NCBI GenBank assembly: GCA_033675265.1 | Contig: JAUJYZ010000753.1 | Coordinates: forward strand, 118,501 to 182,500 | Source of the DNA: Actinostola sp. cb2023 | Lineage: Eukaryota; Cnidaria; Anthozoa; Actiniaria; Actinostolidae | Length of the DNA stretch: 64,000 nucleotides | Direction of reading: 5' to 3' | In this document: positions 1 through 9,500 of the stretch, one piece after another | How the letters are laid out: each line of letters starts with the position of its first letter | Position numbering within the stretch: the first letter of the stretch is position 1 | Made by a program: the position numbers and the translations under genes | Notes under the pieces: generated by a model | Database searches by the model: none | Told to the model about the DNA's origin: nothing | What the model saw: the letters and a program-made list of their open reading frames with translations, nothing else

Positions 1-110
1 GTAGCCCATGCTATCGCGCGCGGTTTTCCACAGGTAGCCCATACTATCCCGCGCGGTTTTCCACAGGTAGCCCAGTACTATCCCTCGCGGTTTTCCACAG
101 GTAGCGCATG
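1..110. repeat. 33-bp tandem repeat, about 3 copies
   Basis: Three near-identical 33-34 bp units each begin GTAGCCCA and end GGTTTTCCACAG. The array starts at or before the window edge and lies in the last intron of the IQ-motif gene, directly upstream of a foldback element. No coding role is seen. Confidence 0.85.
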
Positions 111-305
111 GAGTCGTTTTCGTATGAGTGGGAAGTAGTTACGGTACAGTTCGTGCCGTGCGGTGACCGTGTCGTGTCTAAGTATTCTGATTGGTTGAGC
201 ATTGATCAGTTTTGTGCACTGTGATTGGTTGAATAGATGTCTTCGATTCCGTACCGTGACCGGAACTCCATGCCGCAAGTTTCCCACTCATACGAAAACG
301 AATCT
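110..305. mobile_element. Foldback MITE, family D, copy 1
   Basis: About 195 bp with terminal inverted repeats: GAGTCGTTTTCGTATGAG at the left and the complement CTCATACGAAAACGAATC at the right. The inner part also folds back and contains two GATTGGTTGA motifs. Four more copies lie at 6,979-7,172, 8,649-8,841, 10,112-10,210 (truncated) and 55,864-56,060. No transposase is encoded, so this is a non-autonomous DNA element. Confidence 0.8.
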
Positions 306-400
306 ACTTTCGCGCGCTGTTATATATCCACAGCCAATCCCCTTTTTCAGTGGAATTTTGGTCGCTTTTGGTCGCTCACGAGAGGTTCGATTGTATTTAG

Positions 401-667
401 GACGAGTTTGATCGAATCAACAAACTCTATGAAGGAGAAAGAGAAGACCTCACCGAACTGGAGAGGGAATTCGAAGTCATGGAGACGAAGTACGAGGCCA
501 TTTTAGAGGAGAAGAGCCAAGCCGTCGAGGCGGCTAAGCGACAAGAAGAGATGATTCGCTTGAGAAACTTCGCTGCCACTAGGATCCAAGCGCTTTGGAG
601 AGGCTATGGTTATCGCTTAGGCTTGAAAAAGAGAGCACAGAAGAAAGGAAAAAAAGGCAAAAAATAA
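401..667 (+). CDS. Last exon of an IQ-motif dynein regulatory complex-like protein (DRC9/DRC10 type)
   Basis: A 3' terminal coding exon follows an acceptor (TTGTATTTAG, 391-400) and reads open from 401 to a TAA at 665-667, giving 88 residues. The first ~60 residues are a charged coiled coil beginning DEFDRINKLYEGERED. They are followed by an IQ motif (ATRIQALWRGY) and a basic tail ending KKGKKGKK. An AATAAA polyadenylation signal lies at 693-698, only 26 nt after the stop. The coil + single IQ + lysine/glycine-rich tail layout is that of the nexin-dynein regulatory complex subunits DRC9 (IQCG) and DRC10 (IQCD), which act in motile cilia. I cannot tell the two apart from this fragment. Upstream exons are outside the window. 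Confidence 0.65.
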   Translation, partial: DEFDRINKLYEGEREDLTELEREFEVMETKYEAILEEKSQAVEAAKRQEEMIRLRNFAATRIQALWRGYGYRLGLKKRAQKKGKKGKK

Positions 668-692
668 GAAGTCTTTTGTTTAAAAAATTGGA

Positions 693-698
693 AATAAA
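693..698 (+). promoter_or_regulatory. Polyadenylation signal AATAAA of the IQ-motif gene
   Basis: Canonical AATAAA hexamer 26 nt downstream of the TAA stop, consistent with a very short 3' UTR. Confidence 0.6.
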
Positions 699-886
699 AG
701 TTTATGCTGGTTGGGATTTTGAATTTAATTTATTCAGCTTGTAAGTTCGACTGGACTGTCTTAGGATCAGTAAACGGAGCCCTAGCGAGTTGTCTGCACT
801 ATTTTAATACAGGGAAATTATAATTACAACTGAAACTATAGTATAGCAATTTCTTATCTTCAAATAAGTTTTAACCATAACAGTTC

Positions 887-1475
887 ACTAGCGATGCAAT
901 CACAAGCGCAATCATAAAAACTTGTGTCCTATGAAACCGGCCGGCTATGCTTCTGCTTGCGCTTCTGCTTGCGCTTCTGCTTGCGCTTCTGCTTGCGCTT
1001 CTGCTTGCGCTTCTGCTTGCGCTTCTGCTTGCGCTTCTGCTTGCGCTTCTGCTTGCGCTTCTGCTTGCGCTTCTGCTTGCGCTTCTGCTTGCGCTGCTGC
1101 GCTTCTGCTTGCGCTTCTGCTTGCGCTTCTGCTTGCGCTTCTGCTTGCGCTTCTGCTTGCGCTTCTGCTTGCGCTTCTGCTTGCGCTTCTGCTTGCGCTT
1201 CTGCTTGCGCTTCTGCTTGCGCTTCTGCTTGCGCTTCTGCTTGCGCTTCTGCTTGCGCTTCTGCTTGCGCTTCTGCTTGCGCTTCTGCTTGCGCTTCTGC
1301 TTGCGCTTCTGCTTGCGCTTCTGCTTGCGCTTCTGCTTGCGCTTCTGCTTGCGCTTCTGCTTGCGCTTCTGCTTGCGCTTCTGCTTGCGCTTCTGCTTGC
1401 GCTTCTGCTTGCGCTTCTGCTTGCGCTTCTGCTTGCGCTTCTGCTTGCGCTTCTGTTTGCGTCGCTAGTGAAAAC
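887..1475. mobile_element. TIR element whose interior is a 12-bp satellite
   Basis: Left terminus TTCACTAGCGATGCAA (about 886-901) is matched inversely by GTTTGCGTCGCTAGTGAA at the right (about 1,455-1,472). Between them lie ~43 copies of a 12-bp unit GCTTCTGCTTGC (about 949-1,462) with one 6-bp phase slip near 1,095. A relative with the same ends lies at 58,624-58,844. The array is stop-free in several frames and gives long spurious ORFs on both strands. Confidence 0.8.
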
Positions 1476-1500
1476 GAGGCTATATTGTAAATAATAAATG

Positions 1501-1550
1501 GCGTCCACCGTCCACCGTCCACCGTCCACGGTCCACGGTCCACCGTCCTT
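1501..1550. repeat. 7-bp minisatellite (CCACCGT)n
   Basis: About seven copies of CCACCGT/CCACGGT directly downstream of the 12-bp satellite element; no function apparent. Confidence 0.8.
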
Positions 1551-1615
1551 ATCTTGGCCAACATAAAACATGATTCCTTCCAAGAGCAGATCGCATGGGG
1601 AAATGGTGTCTGTAC

Positions 1616-1849
1616 CCCCAGCAGAAGCAAATCTCAGAAGTACTCATGTTGCCTTTAACTTGCCAGTCGAAAGATTTACAGCCCTCCCATTTGTTGTGGC
1701 AATGTTTTTCGCACCCTTCTGCGCATGTGCAACCATAGCTGATTTGTGTTATACCATGGTCATTGTCCTTGAAGTCAGCCAAGTCGACGTCAGCTTCACG
1801 GTCTTTGTCCTCTTTATCTATGTCACACCATTGGATCCAATTCCCTCCG
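1616..1849 (-). CDS. Possible isolated coding exon, cysteine-rich (unrecognised)
   Basis: On the minus strand a 78-codon open stretch looks protein-like rather than repeat-derived. It opens [16 protein letters not shown] and has a cysteine cluster [11 protein letters not shown] followed by GCKSFDWQ. It is bounded by a plausible acceptor (GTGATTAG before 1,849) and donor (GGGTACAG after 1,616). The cysteine spacing vaguely recalls PAN/apple-like secreted modules, but I do not recognise the protein. No partner exons were found nearby. It could be a lone exon of an unannotated gene, a gene fragment carried here, or chance. Confidence 0.3.
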
Positions 1850-1958
1850 CTAATCACGTGATTTATATTCAGCCACGTGATCATTATGCAAATGAGTACG
1901 TAGTGTTGCATTCTGGGTTTGTCTGTTGATAGAAGTGTAGAGATTGGTATTGATCTGA

Positions 1959-2005
1959 GAGGAGAGGAGAGGAGAGGAGAGGAGAGGAGAGGAGAGGAGA
2001 GGAGA
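1959..2005. repeat. (GGAGA)n purine tract
   Basis: Nine or so GAGGA/GGAGA pentamers in a purely purine run; simple repeat. Confidence 0.9.
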
Positions 2006-2131
2006 CAGTATTTCCCCCCTCTCATTGCGTGACTGAACCGAAAAAAGGCTGCAAAAAAAACACCATGATATTCATGATTTTGTAGCAGAGAAGTGTTATA
2101 AGCTGTTATACTGACTCGGAATTTCGTTGCC

Positions 2132-2434
2132 CAATGAGGGTGTATCACGTAATTTCAAAACTCATAGGACAAAAAAATGATTATCATAGCTGGAAAGAGC
2201 TCGTTGAAATTAGTAAAAATGTGAAGTTTGGAAAAGATCGCTTCACAAATTAGTTGCCGTAATTTCCAAAGGTTTTCATATAAAATTTCGATTTTTGAAA
2301 ATTCATATCTTCGCCGATTTGTGAAGCGATCTTTTCCAAACTTCACATTTTTACTAATTTCAACGAGCTCTTTTCAGCTATGATAATAATTTTTTGTCCT
2401 ATGAGTTTTGAAATTACATGATAAACCCTCATTC
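2132..2434. mobile_element. Foldback MITE, family A, copy 1
   Basis: A ~300-bp near-perfect palindrome. Its left arm AATGAGGGTGTATCACGTAA is mirrored at the right end by TTACATGATAAACCCTCATT, and the arms run inward for over 100 bp. A second copy lies at 14,027-14,366 in a NAP1L intron. It has no coding capacity. Confidence 0.85.
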
Positions 2435-3294
2435 TTTTAGAAGCAAATCACCATATCTCGTCGTTTTTCCTATCGCCGCCAAAATGTGCGTTTTTCTCAA
2501 GTCAATCGACAATCAAGACTTTTACTGAATTTTTTCAAAATACTGAACAGAATTAACTGATCACCGATTTGTTTTGTCATGTCTGGGTTGTTTTCTATAG
2601 TAACTAGTTATCTGGGTCAGTTTCTTATTTCCGAGCGGCGAGACAGTTTCAACTAAATAGTGGGATAAACTTCGCAGTAATCAGAACATTTTAAAAAGTT
2701 TAGTAACACTTACCAATTAGATTTGCCAGCTATCAGACTACACTTGAGAAATGTTATGTTGCCAAACACTCAAGCAGTCAAGCATCTACTAAATGTGTTT
2801 AAAGCTTTATAACATTGTGTCACGGTGATTTGGTAGAGACGGTGGAAGGAAGCGACCCAGAACCATTTTCCCGTTAGAAAAAAACACGCAGAAACGACAG
2901 TAACGCCTATCAGTTACAAGGGAAGTTTTTAAATTCCAAAAAAAGTTCATTTGAATTTATTTGAATTTTGTTCAAATTTCAAATAAACGTGATTTTACAT
3001 TGTTTCGTTTTTTTGTCTCTTGACCTTTTTTTCAATGTCATTTTGAACTTTTCTTCATTCATTTTTTTTGGGCCACATATTTAATTTATCCATTTTCATT
3101 TAAAAGCCGGCTAACTTGAAAGATTAAAGGAAATCTATGAATACTCGTCAAATGTTTCTTTGTCCATCTCTACACTCATAGAATACTCAAAACTGCTGAA
3201 TTTAGAATACATTATGGTAATATCTGTCAGTTTAAAGATTGATAGTGAAGAAAAATACAATAAATATAATAATTACGAGAAACATTTCATCGGA
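2435..3294. other. Non-coding spacer, no recognisable feature
   Basis: AT-rich unique-looking sequence between a foldback element and the tRNA gene. No ORF, foldback or tandem structure of note was seen. Confidence 0.5.
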
Positions 3295-3376
3295 GTCGCG
3301 ATGGCCGAGTGGTTAAGGCGTTAGACTAGAAATCTAATGGGGTCTCCCCGCGCAGGTTCAAATCCTGCTCGCGACG
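3295..3376 (+). tRNA. tRNA-Ser (anticodon AGA)
   Basis: An 82-nt tRNA with a 7-bp acceptor stem (GTCGCGA with TCGCGAC, 3,369-3,375), discriminator G and D arm with A-box TGGCCGAGTGGTTAAGG. The anticodon stem TTAGA/TCTAA (3,321-3,337) encloses loop CTAGAAA, giving anticodon AGA at 3,328-3,330, which reads serine UCU. A long variable arm (GGGGTCTCCCC) is typical of class II tRNA-Ser. The T arm carries B-box GGTTCAAATCC. No intron and no encoded CCA, as expected for a eukaryotic nuclear gene. The 3' flank has T runs suitable for Pol III termination. Confidence 0.95.
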
Positions 3377-3660
3377 GGATTTGATTTTTCGTGTTTTTTT
3401 TCATTTTTTTTCATTTTTCTTCTTTTTTAACACACTTTTTCACACAACTATCTTCATAAACCATGGTAAATATGATCAAACATGAACATTAAAAGAAAAA
3501 GCGAAAAAAAAAACCCTCAAGGGTCAAGTCCTTTCTCATTGCAATAAAGAGTGCTCATTTATCTGTCGGAAGCTAAAAAAGGATTTGTTTTTGCAAAATG
3601 TCGTGTAATAATTTATTTCCTTATTAATTTATTAGTATTTTATTATTATTTATCGTAATC
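3377..3660. other. AT-rich spacer after the tRNA
   Basis: Contains the T-rich Pol III stop region immediately after the tRNA and then AT-rich unique sequence; no coding signal. Confidence 0.4.
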
Positions 3661-3791
3661 ACGTGATCTGTCCGCTGACTTACAACGTGGGCGCAAGATT
3701 CTCAGACCTCGTGGTCACAGTACAGAAAATTTTGCTGGAAGTTTGAAAATACTCCGTTATTTCTACACTCACGGCGAAACTATCAAATACG
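3661..3791 (+). promoter_or_regulatory. Candidate promoter and 5' non-coding exon of NAP1L
   Basis: The NAP1L start codon at 6,502 follows a textbook acceptor (T run then GGCCAG, exon from 6,498) by only 4 nt, so a 5' leader exon should lie upstream. The best donor found is TACGGTGAGT, ending an exon at 3,791. The ~130 bp before it include a CACGTG box near 3,661 and are less AT-rich than the surroundings. The exon start is unknown; this is inference. Confidence 0.35.
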
Positions 3792-4559
3792 GTGAGTAAT
3801 ATACCTATTCTGTGATCCCCTGCTATGATTTTTAGCTTCGTTGAAGCTCAGATTTTCTTGATTTTACTCGTGCAAATTTCGTCATTTTCCACGTTGAGTT
3901 TAATCGTTCGAGATTTGACTTGATTTCATAAATTATTATTACAATCTTTGTGATTGTTTTTGAGCTGTTTTTCTTCAGATATACTCACCGTAGGCTCCAC
4001 AGTTTGAATCAGTACACTGTGTAGATTTGTAGTCTGCTAATATTCCTTTCAAAAGGCCAATATTTGGAATACTGTTTGACGAAATAATAGAAGTCTAAGG
4101 AAATTCACTGAACTTCATTACTATGAACGTATGATCTTCAATAGTTCTTAATACGATCATAGTGCTGCGACTGCCCCTCTTTTCTCTCAGATTTACCGCA
4201 ATTATAACATCTTCTGTGTCGAAAATTAACGTTTTGAAATTCCCTTTTGTCGTAACGAAGAGTTCAACAGTCGAATGACCATGAGAAATGTACATGCAAT
4301 ATGTACAACAATATGATTTCTACTTCTAGACATGAATTTATTCATGTTTAATATTTAAAACGTGATTAATTTCTAGTTAAAGCCTTTTTAGTACCGGGGC
4401 AGGGATTGCAAAATCAAAGCCATCAAAAAACTTGCTTGCTATCTTGAGAGATGTTATTTACAAAATATCTAGATATAAGCTTATATTAAAATACTGAAAT
4501 ATAAAATCTATTCTATAGTAAAGCTTATATAATTAAGCTTTATTACTATAGTATAGTTG

Positions 4560-5720
4560 TATCAAGATGTAAGCTTTTACATATATACCATATATCATGG
4601 TATAAATCATGACAAATGTGCATACTCATGAAGATGAACTTGAGTTTGAACATGCAGAAAGTCATGGGTGCAAAATCTTGAGCCAAAAGTAAAAAAATCA
4701 GGAATATTATTCTCAACTACTTGCGAAAATTATTGTGAAAGTTTGAATTTGTTTTACAAATATTAAATTATCCTCTGTTCATTGTTGAAAGAAGAAGGCA
4801 GCTGCATCAACTAGATACACTTTAAAGTACATATATGAAGTGAAATTTTGAAAATCGATTACATATGAAGTGAATAGTGGGATGGTTCATTATTTTGTGA
4901 TTTGAGCTTTGCATTGGCGAGTTATAAAGGATTGAAATTGTGATATGGTAATACTCCAGTTTCGAGTTGTTTAGACACTGCTGTACTTCTTGACAAAAGA
5001 CGCATTTGCTCAGCCTTAGCCTCAATCCAGAGAATAAACCTGTGGAATTAAAAAAATATTCTATTGTCCTATGTCAACATGTTTCACATTCTCGTTGGTA
5101 TTTGTGAATAATTTACGCTGAATTGAGGTTAAGGCTGAGCAAATACGTCTTTTGTCAAGGTGCGTAAACAACTCGAAACTGGAGTATTCGGTGACGTCAG
5201 TTTGTTTTTTGACATAACTTGTTTATATGTTTTCAAGCAGCACTCTTTTCTGAAATAGGAAAAAAAGTTTAACATCATGAAAATAAACTAAGTTGTAAAA
5301 AACTTTTTGCCAGATTAAATGTCAATAATTTGCTCAAGGGCACTTTTGTATAATAAATTAAAAACAAACTGACGTCACCAAATTACCATATCACGATTTC
5401 AATCCTTTATAACTCGTAAATGCGAAGCTCAAATCACAAAATACTGAACCATCCCACTATTCACTTCATATGTAATCGAATTTCAAAAGAAAAAATTTCA
5501 CTTCATATATATGCACTTTAAACTATTCTCACATTATTTATCCTTGTGGCTTGTTTTTGAGGATAATATTCCTGAACCTTCTTTTGGCTCAGGTTTTACA
5601 TGAATGACGTTCTGCATGTTCAAACTTGACTTAATCTTCATCAGTATGCATATTTGTCGGGATAAGTAAAGGCTATACTATTACCAAGGTGTTTAAGTGA
5701 TATATGACAACCATAGAACA
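4560..5720. mobile_element. Large nested inverted repeat (~1.1 kb)
   Basis: Outer arms of a few hundred bases match in inverse orientation: 4,677-4,720 (AGCCAAAAGTAAAAAAATCA) with 5,560-5,600, and 4,825-4,950 with 5,375-5,515. Inside, a second foldback pairs 4,950-5,030 with 5,110-5,190 (ACTCCAGTTTCGAGTTGTTT). This looks like one foldback element inserted in, or duplicated within, another. No ORF. It lies in the presumed first intron of NAP1L. Confidence 0.75.
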
Positions 5721-5808
5721 ATTAGGTACAGCTTATATTGATTATTATTATTGTTACTACTAATTTTCCCATTTTGTAAAAGCGTAGAGATTTTGTATTA
5801 TGCTCCAA

Positions 5809-6126
5809 ATTAGCCACTTTAGAAACAAGTGGAGGACTGGGAACGAGTTTTAAGAATTGAGCTAATTAAAAAAAGAAACCCCATCACAAGAAAGAGCATA
5901 TCGCAATTAGTAAGTTGCAGGAGTTTGATAGGGTTTGGAGAAGCAGCAAATGAACTGCAGACATTTTTTTGGAAAGCTGTTACTCGTTCAATATCTAACA
6001 AAACCTTTTGAAACTTTGTAATAATGTTAATTGTGATATGCTCTTTCTTGCGATGGGGTTCATTTTTTAATTAGATTAATTCTCAAAACTCGTTCCCAGT
6101 CCTTTACTCATTTCTAAAGTGGCAAA
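5809..6126. mobile_element. Foldback MITE, family B, copy 1
   Basis: ~318 bp with ends ATTAGCCACTTTAGAAAC and GTTTCTAAAGTGG-type inverse. The arms contain CCCCATCAC(A)AGAAAGAGCATATC and its complement. The same family at 10,212-12,328 carries much extra internal sequence. Non-coding. Confidence 0.85.
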
Positions 6127-6497
6127 TACATTATTACTTGGGTTACCTGTGGTTGCACAAGTCTTAAAATACCCGTTGATTCGGGTTAGAAGTTCCAGTC
6201 CATCCCGGTCACAGGAAGCCCAGAGAGAAGAAAGATACTGTATTGTGCAGTAACAGGCTAAAACTACCTTCTGATATTAATGTTCACCATTTTCAGAAAC
6301 CTTGCAATTTTGAAGCTACCAATTCTCGGCTTTATCATCTCATTATCTGTAGCCCAAGTGAACGCTATTTAATAGAGCATAGATCTAGTTATTATTATTG
6401 TTATTATTGTTGTTAAAATATTATTATTACCAGAAACCCAACTTCTTCAAAATTATTTTAAATATGAAAAAAACTGCAACTGTTTTTTTTTGGCCAG
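6127..6497. other. End of presumed NAP1L intron 1
   Basis: Unique sequence with a short TTA microsatellite near 6,390-6,430 and a motif CACAGGAAGCCCA near 6,206 that recurs elsewhere in the window. No gene is seen. Confidence 0.4.
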
Positions 6498-6501
6498 GAA
6501 A

Positions 6502-9500
6502 ATGTCGGGAACAGGCGACGACGTTTCCAGCGAGGGTGAGAACTTGGGTAGTTCACCTCCATCAGGTGAGAAGTGCAGCAGTAATAAGTGAATCTATCAA
6601 AGTTACCAAAAGTCATGCAAGTAATTCCATGTTTTTTTGGTCCTTTTTTCAGCAAATCAAACAAATGCACAATCGGCTTTGATGCAAAATCCTGAATTAC
6701 TTGCTGCAGTGCAGGTCAGTGCTATTATTACCCCAGGGGGGAGGGGAGGTGACCACTATTACTCCGAAACGTCAGTAAATTTAGGTTCCTTTTTTACACG
6801 GTACACACTCGTTGGTTGTTGCTACACCGACGCAGTCTCTACTAGTTTAACGGCCAGTTCCTATCAACTTAAAACAGTATTTGTTCACAATTTCTTGTAT
6901 CTATAGGAAGGCTTAACCAGACTAGTAGGACAACAGAGTGGGTACATTCAAAGGTAAAAACAAAGTTCAAACTTTAACAGAGTCGTTTTCGTATGAGTGG
7001 GAAACCTCCGGTACGGAGTTACAGTAATTGTATCGAAGACATCTGTTCAACCAATCACAGCTCGCAAAATCATTGCTCAACCAATCAATGCTAGGATACG
7101 GCACGGTTACAGCATGGCATGGTCATTGCACGGAACACACAATACCACAACTACTTCCCACTCATATGTTTAGTTTAATTAGGATTACTTTTTAATTATT
7201 AGTCGGGCTTCCAGTATGGAAGCTCCGACTCTAAAAATGAGAAGCGTTCTTTGTCGTCGTCGTCGTCGTTGACCTCAAATCCAGCGCATGCGCCCTGTGC
7301 CGGTCGAAGGAGACATGAAGTCTGGCCAAGAAAGATTAGAAAGCACAAACCAATCAGGGAAAGCACCGGAGGTCAAGGGGTCAAAATATAAGTCTTTTTT
7401 CGTCTATATCTAAATTTAGATTGAAACAGGACGCTCTAGTAGCGTGAAGCCGGGCTGCTAATTAACGTTTTTACTGATATACTGTAAAGTTCGCAGTACT
7501 GAAATTGCAAGGAAAGCATGTTCTATCGAGCTCGAATCACGCAACGACGAGCAACCAAAAACTGTTTCAATCGCACTATAAGATATCTATATTTAGTTCA
7601 AATAGGTTACATTTCATTTAGAAGCCCGACTTCACGCTAGAAGAGCGTCTAGTTTAGTTAAATATTGTAAAGCATATTGGACTTTTAGGAAATAGCGCTA
7701 TAGAAATAAATTATTATTATTATTATATGGGATTGGTCAGCTTTCACTCAAGTGGCATTCATAAGTTTGATTGACAGAAAGCCAACCCCCTCCAACAAAA
7801 CAACAACAAACACACCTAGTTGGCGTTTGAACTTTGAATCCTGCGTAATATTGAAAACATCATTTTTATGTGAAATAACAATGTCTAGCCATTCCTGAAG
7901 AAAGCCGTTTTAACATTGAAAAGAAACTAATATTTTTTCTGTTATACTTTAGTCTTCCCAAGTCTGTGAAAAGAAGAATAAAAGCTTTGAAAAATATCCA
8001 AGTTGAATGCTGTAAATTAGAAGGGAATTTTTATGAAGAAGTACACGCACTGGAATGCAAATATGCCGAGAAATTTAAACCACTATATGACAAGGTAAGT
8101 TTTGAACACCCGCTTATAAGCCACAACTTTTTACATACAACTGTATTTTTAAATCGGGGGTGCAGCATATCATCATCATTGTCGTCATCATCATCATCAT
8201 CAACATCATCACCATCATCACCACCATCATCACCACCATCATCATCACCATCATCATCATCACCATCATCATTACCACCATCATCACAGTCATCATCATC
8301 ACAATCATCATCATAATCATCATCATCACCATCATCACCACCATCAACATCATTACCATTGCCATCATCACCATCATCATCAATCATCATCACCATCAAT
8401 CATCACCATCATCATCATCATCACCACCATCATCAGTATCATTACCAATGTCATTGTTACCATGGTGATCTATTTCCAGCGTAAAAGCATAGCCAATGGC
8501 AATACAGAACCAACAGATGAAGAATGCATATGGCCAAGTGAAGATGAACATGAGGAAGACGAAGAAAAAGAAGAGAAAGAAGAGAAGGACAAGACGGAGG
8601 TAGATCAGTTATCGGTATGTTGTCACATACTGTTGTTAGAGTCCACTTAGAGTCGTTTCGTAACGAGTGGGAAGTATTTACGGTATGGTTTGTGCCATGC
8701 CATGACCATGCCATGTCTAAGCATTCTTATTGGTTGAGCAATGAGTTTGTGAGCTTTGATTGGTTGAATAGAATGTCTTCGATTCCGTACCGTGACCGTA
8801 ACTCCATACCATAGGTTTCCCACTCATACGAAAATGACTCTTATTGTAACTCACAGTTGCTGAAAATGGTGCCCAATTCATAGAATATCTAAGGAAAAAT
8901 AATAATACATCAGAAGCTGTATACTCTCAGTATGTGTGGATTGTTGATCTTCTTTCATGTTTCTATAGACTGACATTAAAGATAAAGTAACAGTAGATGA
9001 TGATAAGATAGAAACACAAGTGTTACCTGGTGAGTATATTCCTAAAGTTAACGTTTTGTAATAATTGTTCATTAACTTTGTGTAATTATTTGTCCATATC
9101 GACATCTACAAACAGTGTATGTACTGCCCGCATGGCCTGGCTGCTTAGCTCGATTAGTTTATACTATTTCTAAGCAGCTGTGGTCCTTATCTCGCAATTT
9201 TCATCTTTTTAATCTTCCCCAATGTAAAAAACATCAGAGTATAAATACACAGTTGTTGTGGTTGTTGTTAAAGAAAGCTCTATTGTGCTTCATAAATTCA
9301 AAGTTAAAGTTGAACAAACTGTATGCTAATTAAGATCACAATTTCAAACCTCCTTCTCATACTCATTAATTATTCATGAGATAACCAGCCAACCAGGTGC
9401 CCTCAATTTGGTCACATGATGGACCTGGATACCCCGGAAAGTACTGGCGAGAGTAACTGGAAATGTTTCCAGTTACTGGAAAAATGTTTCCAGTTACTGG

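Noticed and set aside
929..1630. Long ORFs on both strands over the 12-bp array
   Set aside because: Period divisible by three and no stop in the unit; low-complexity Leu/Ala/Ser/Gln translations are by-products of the satellite.
4095..4295. 66-codon minus-strand ORF
   Set aside because: Short, no recognisable motif or splice partners, in AT-rich spacer; no basis to call it a gene.
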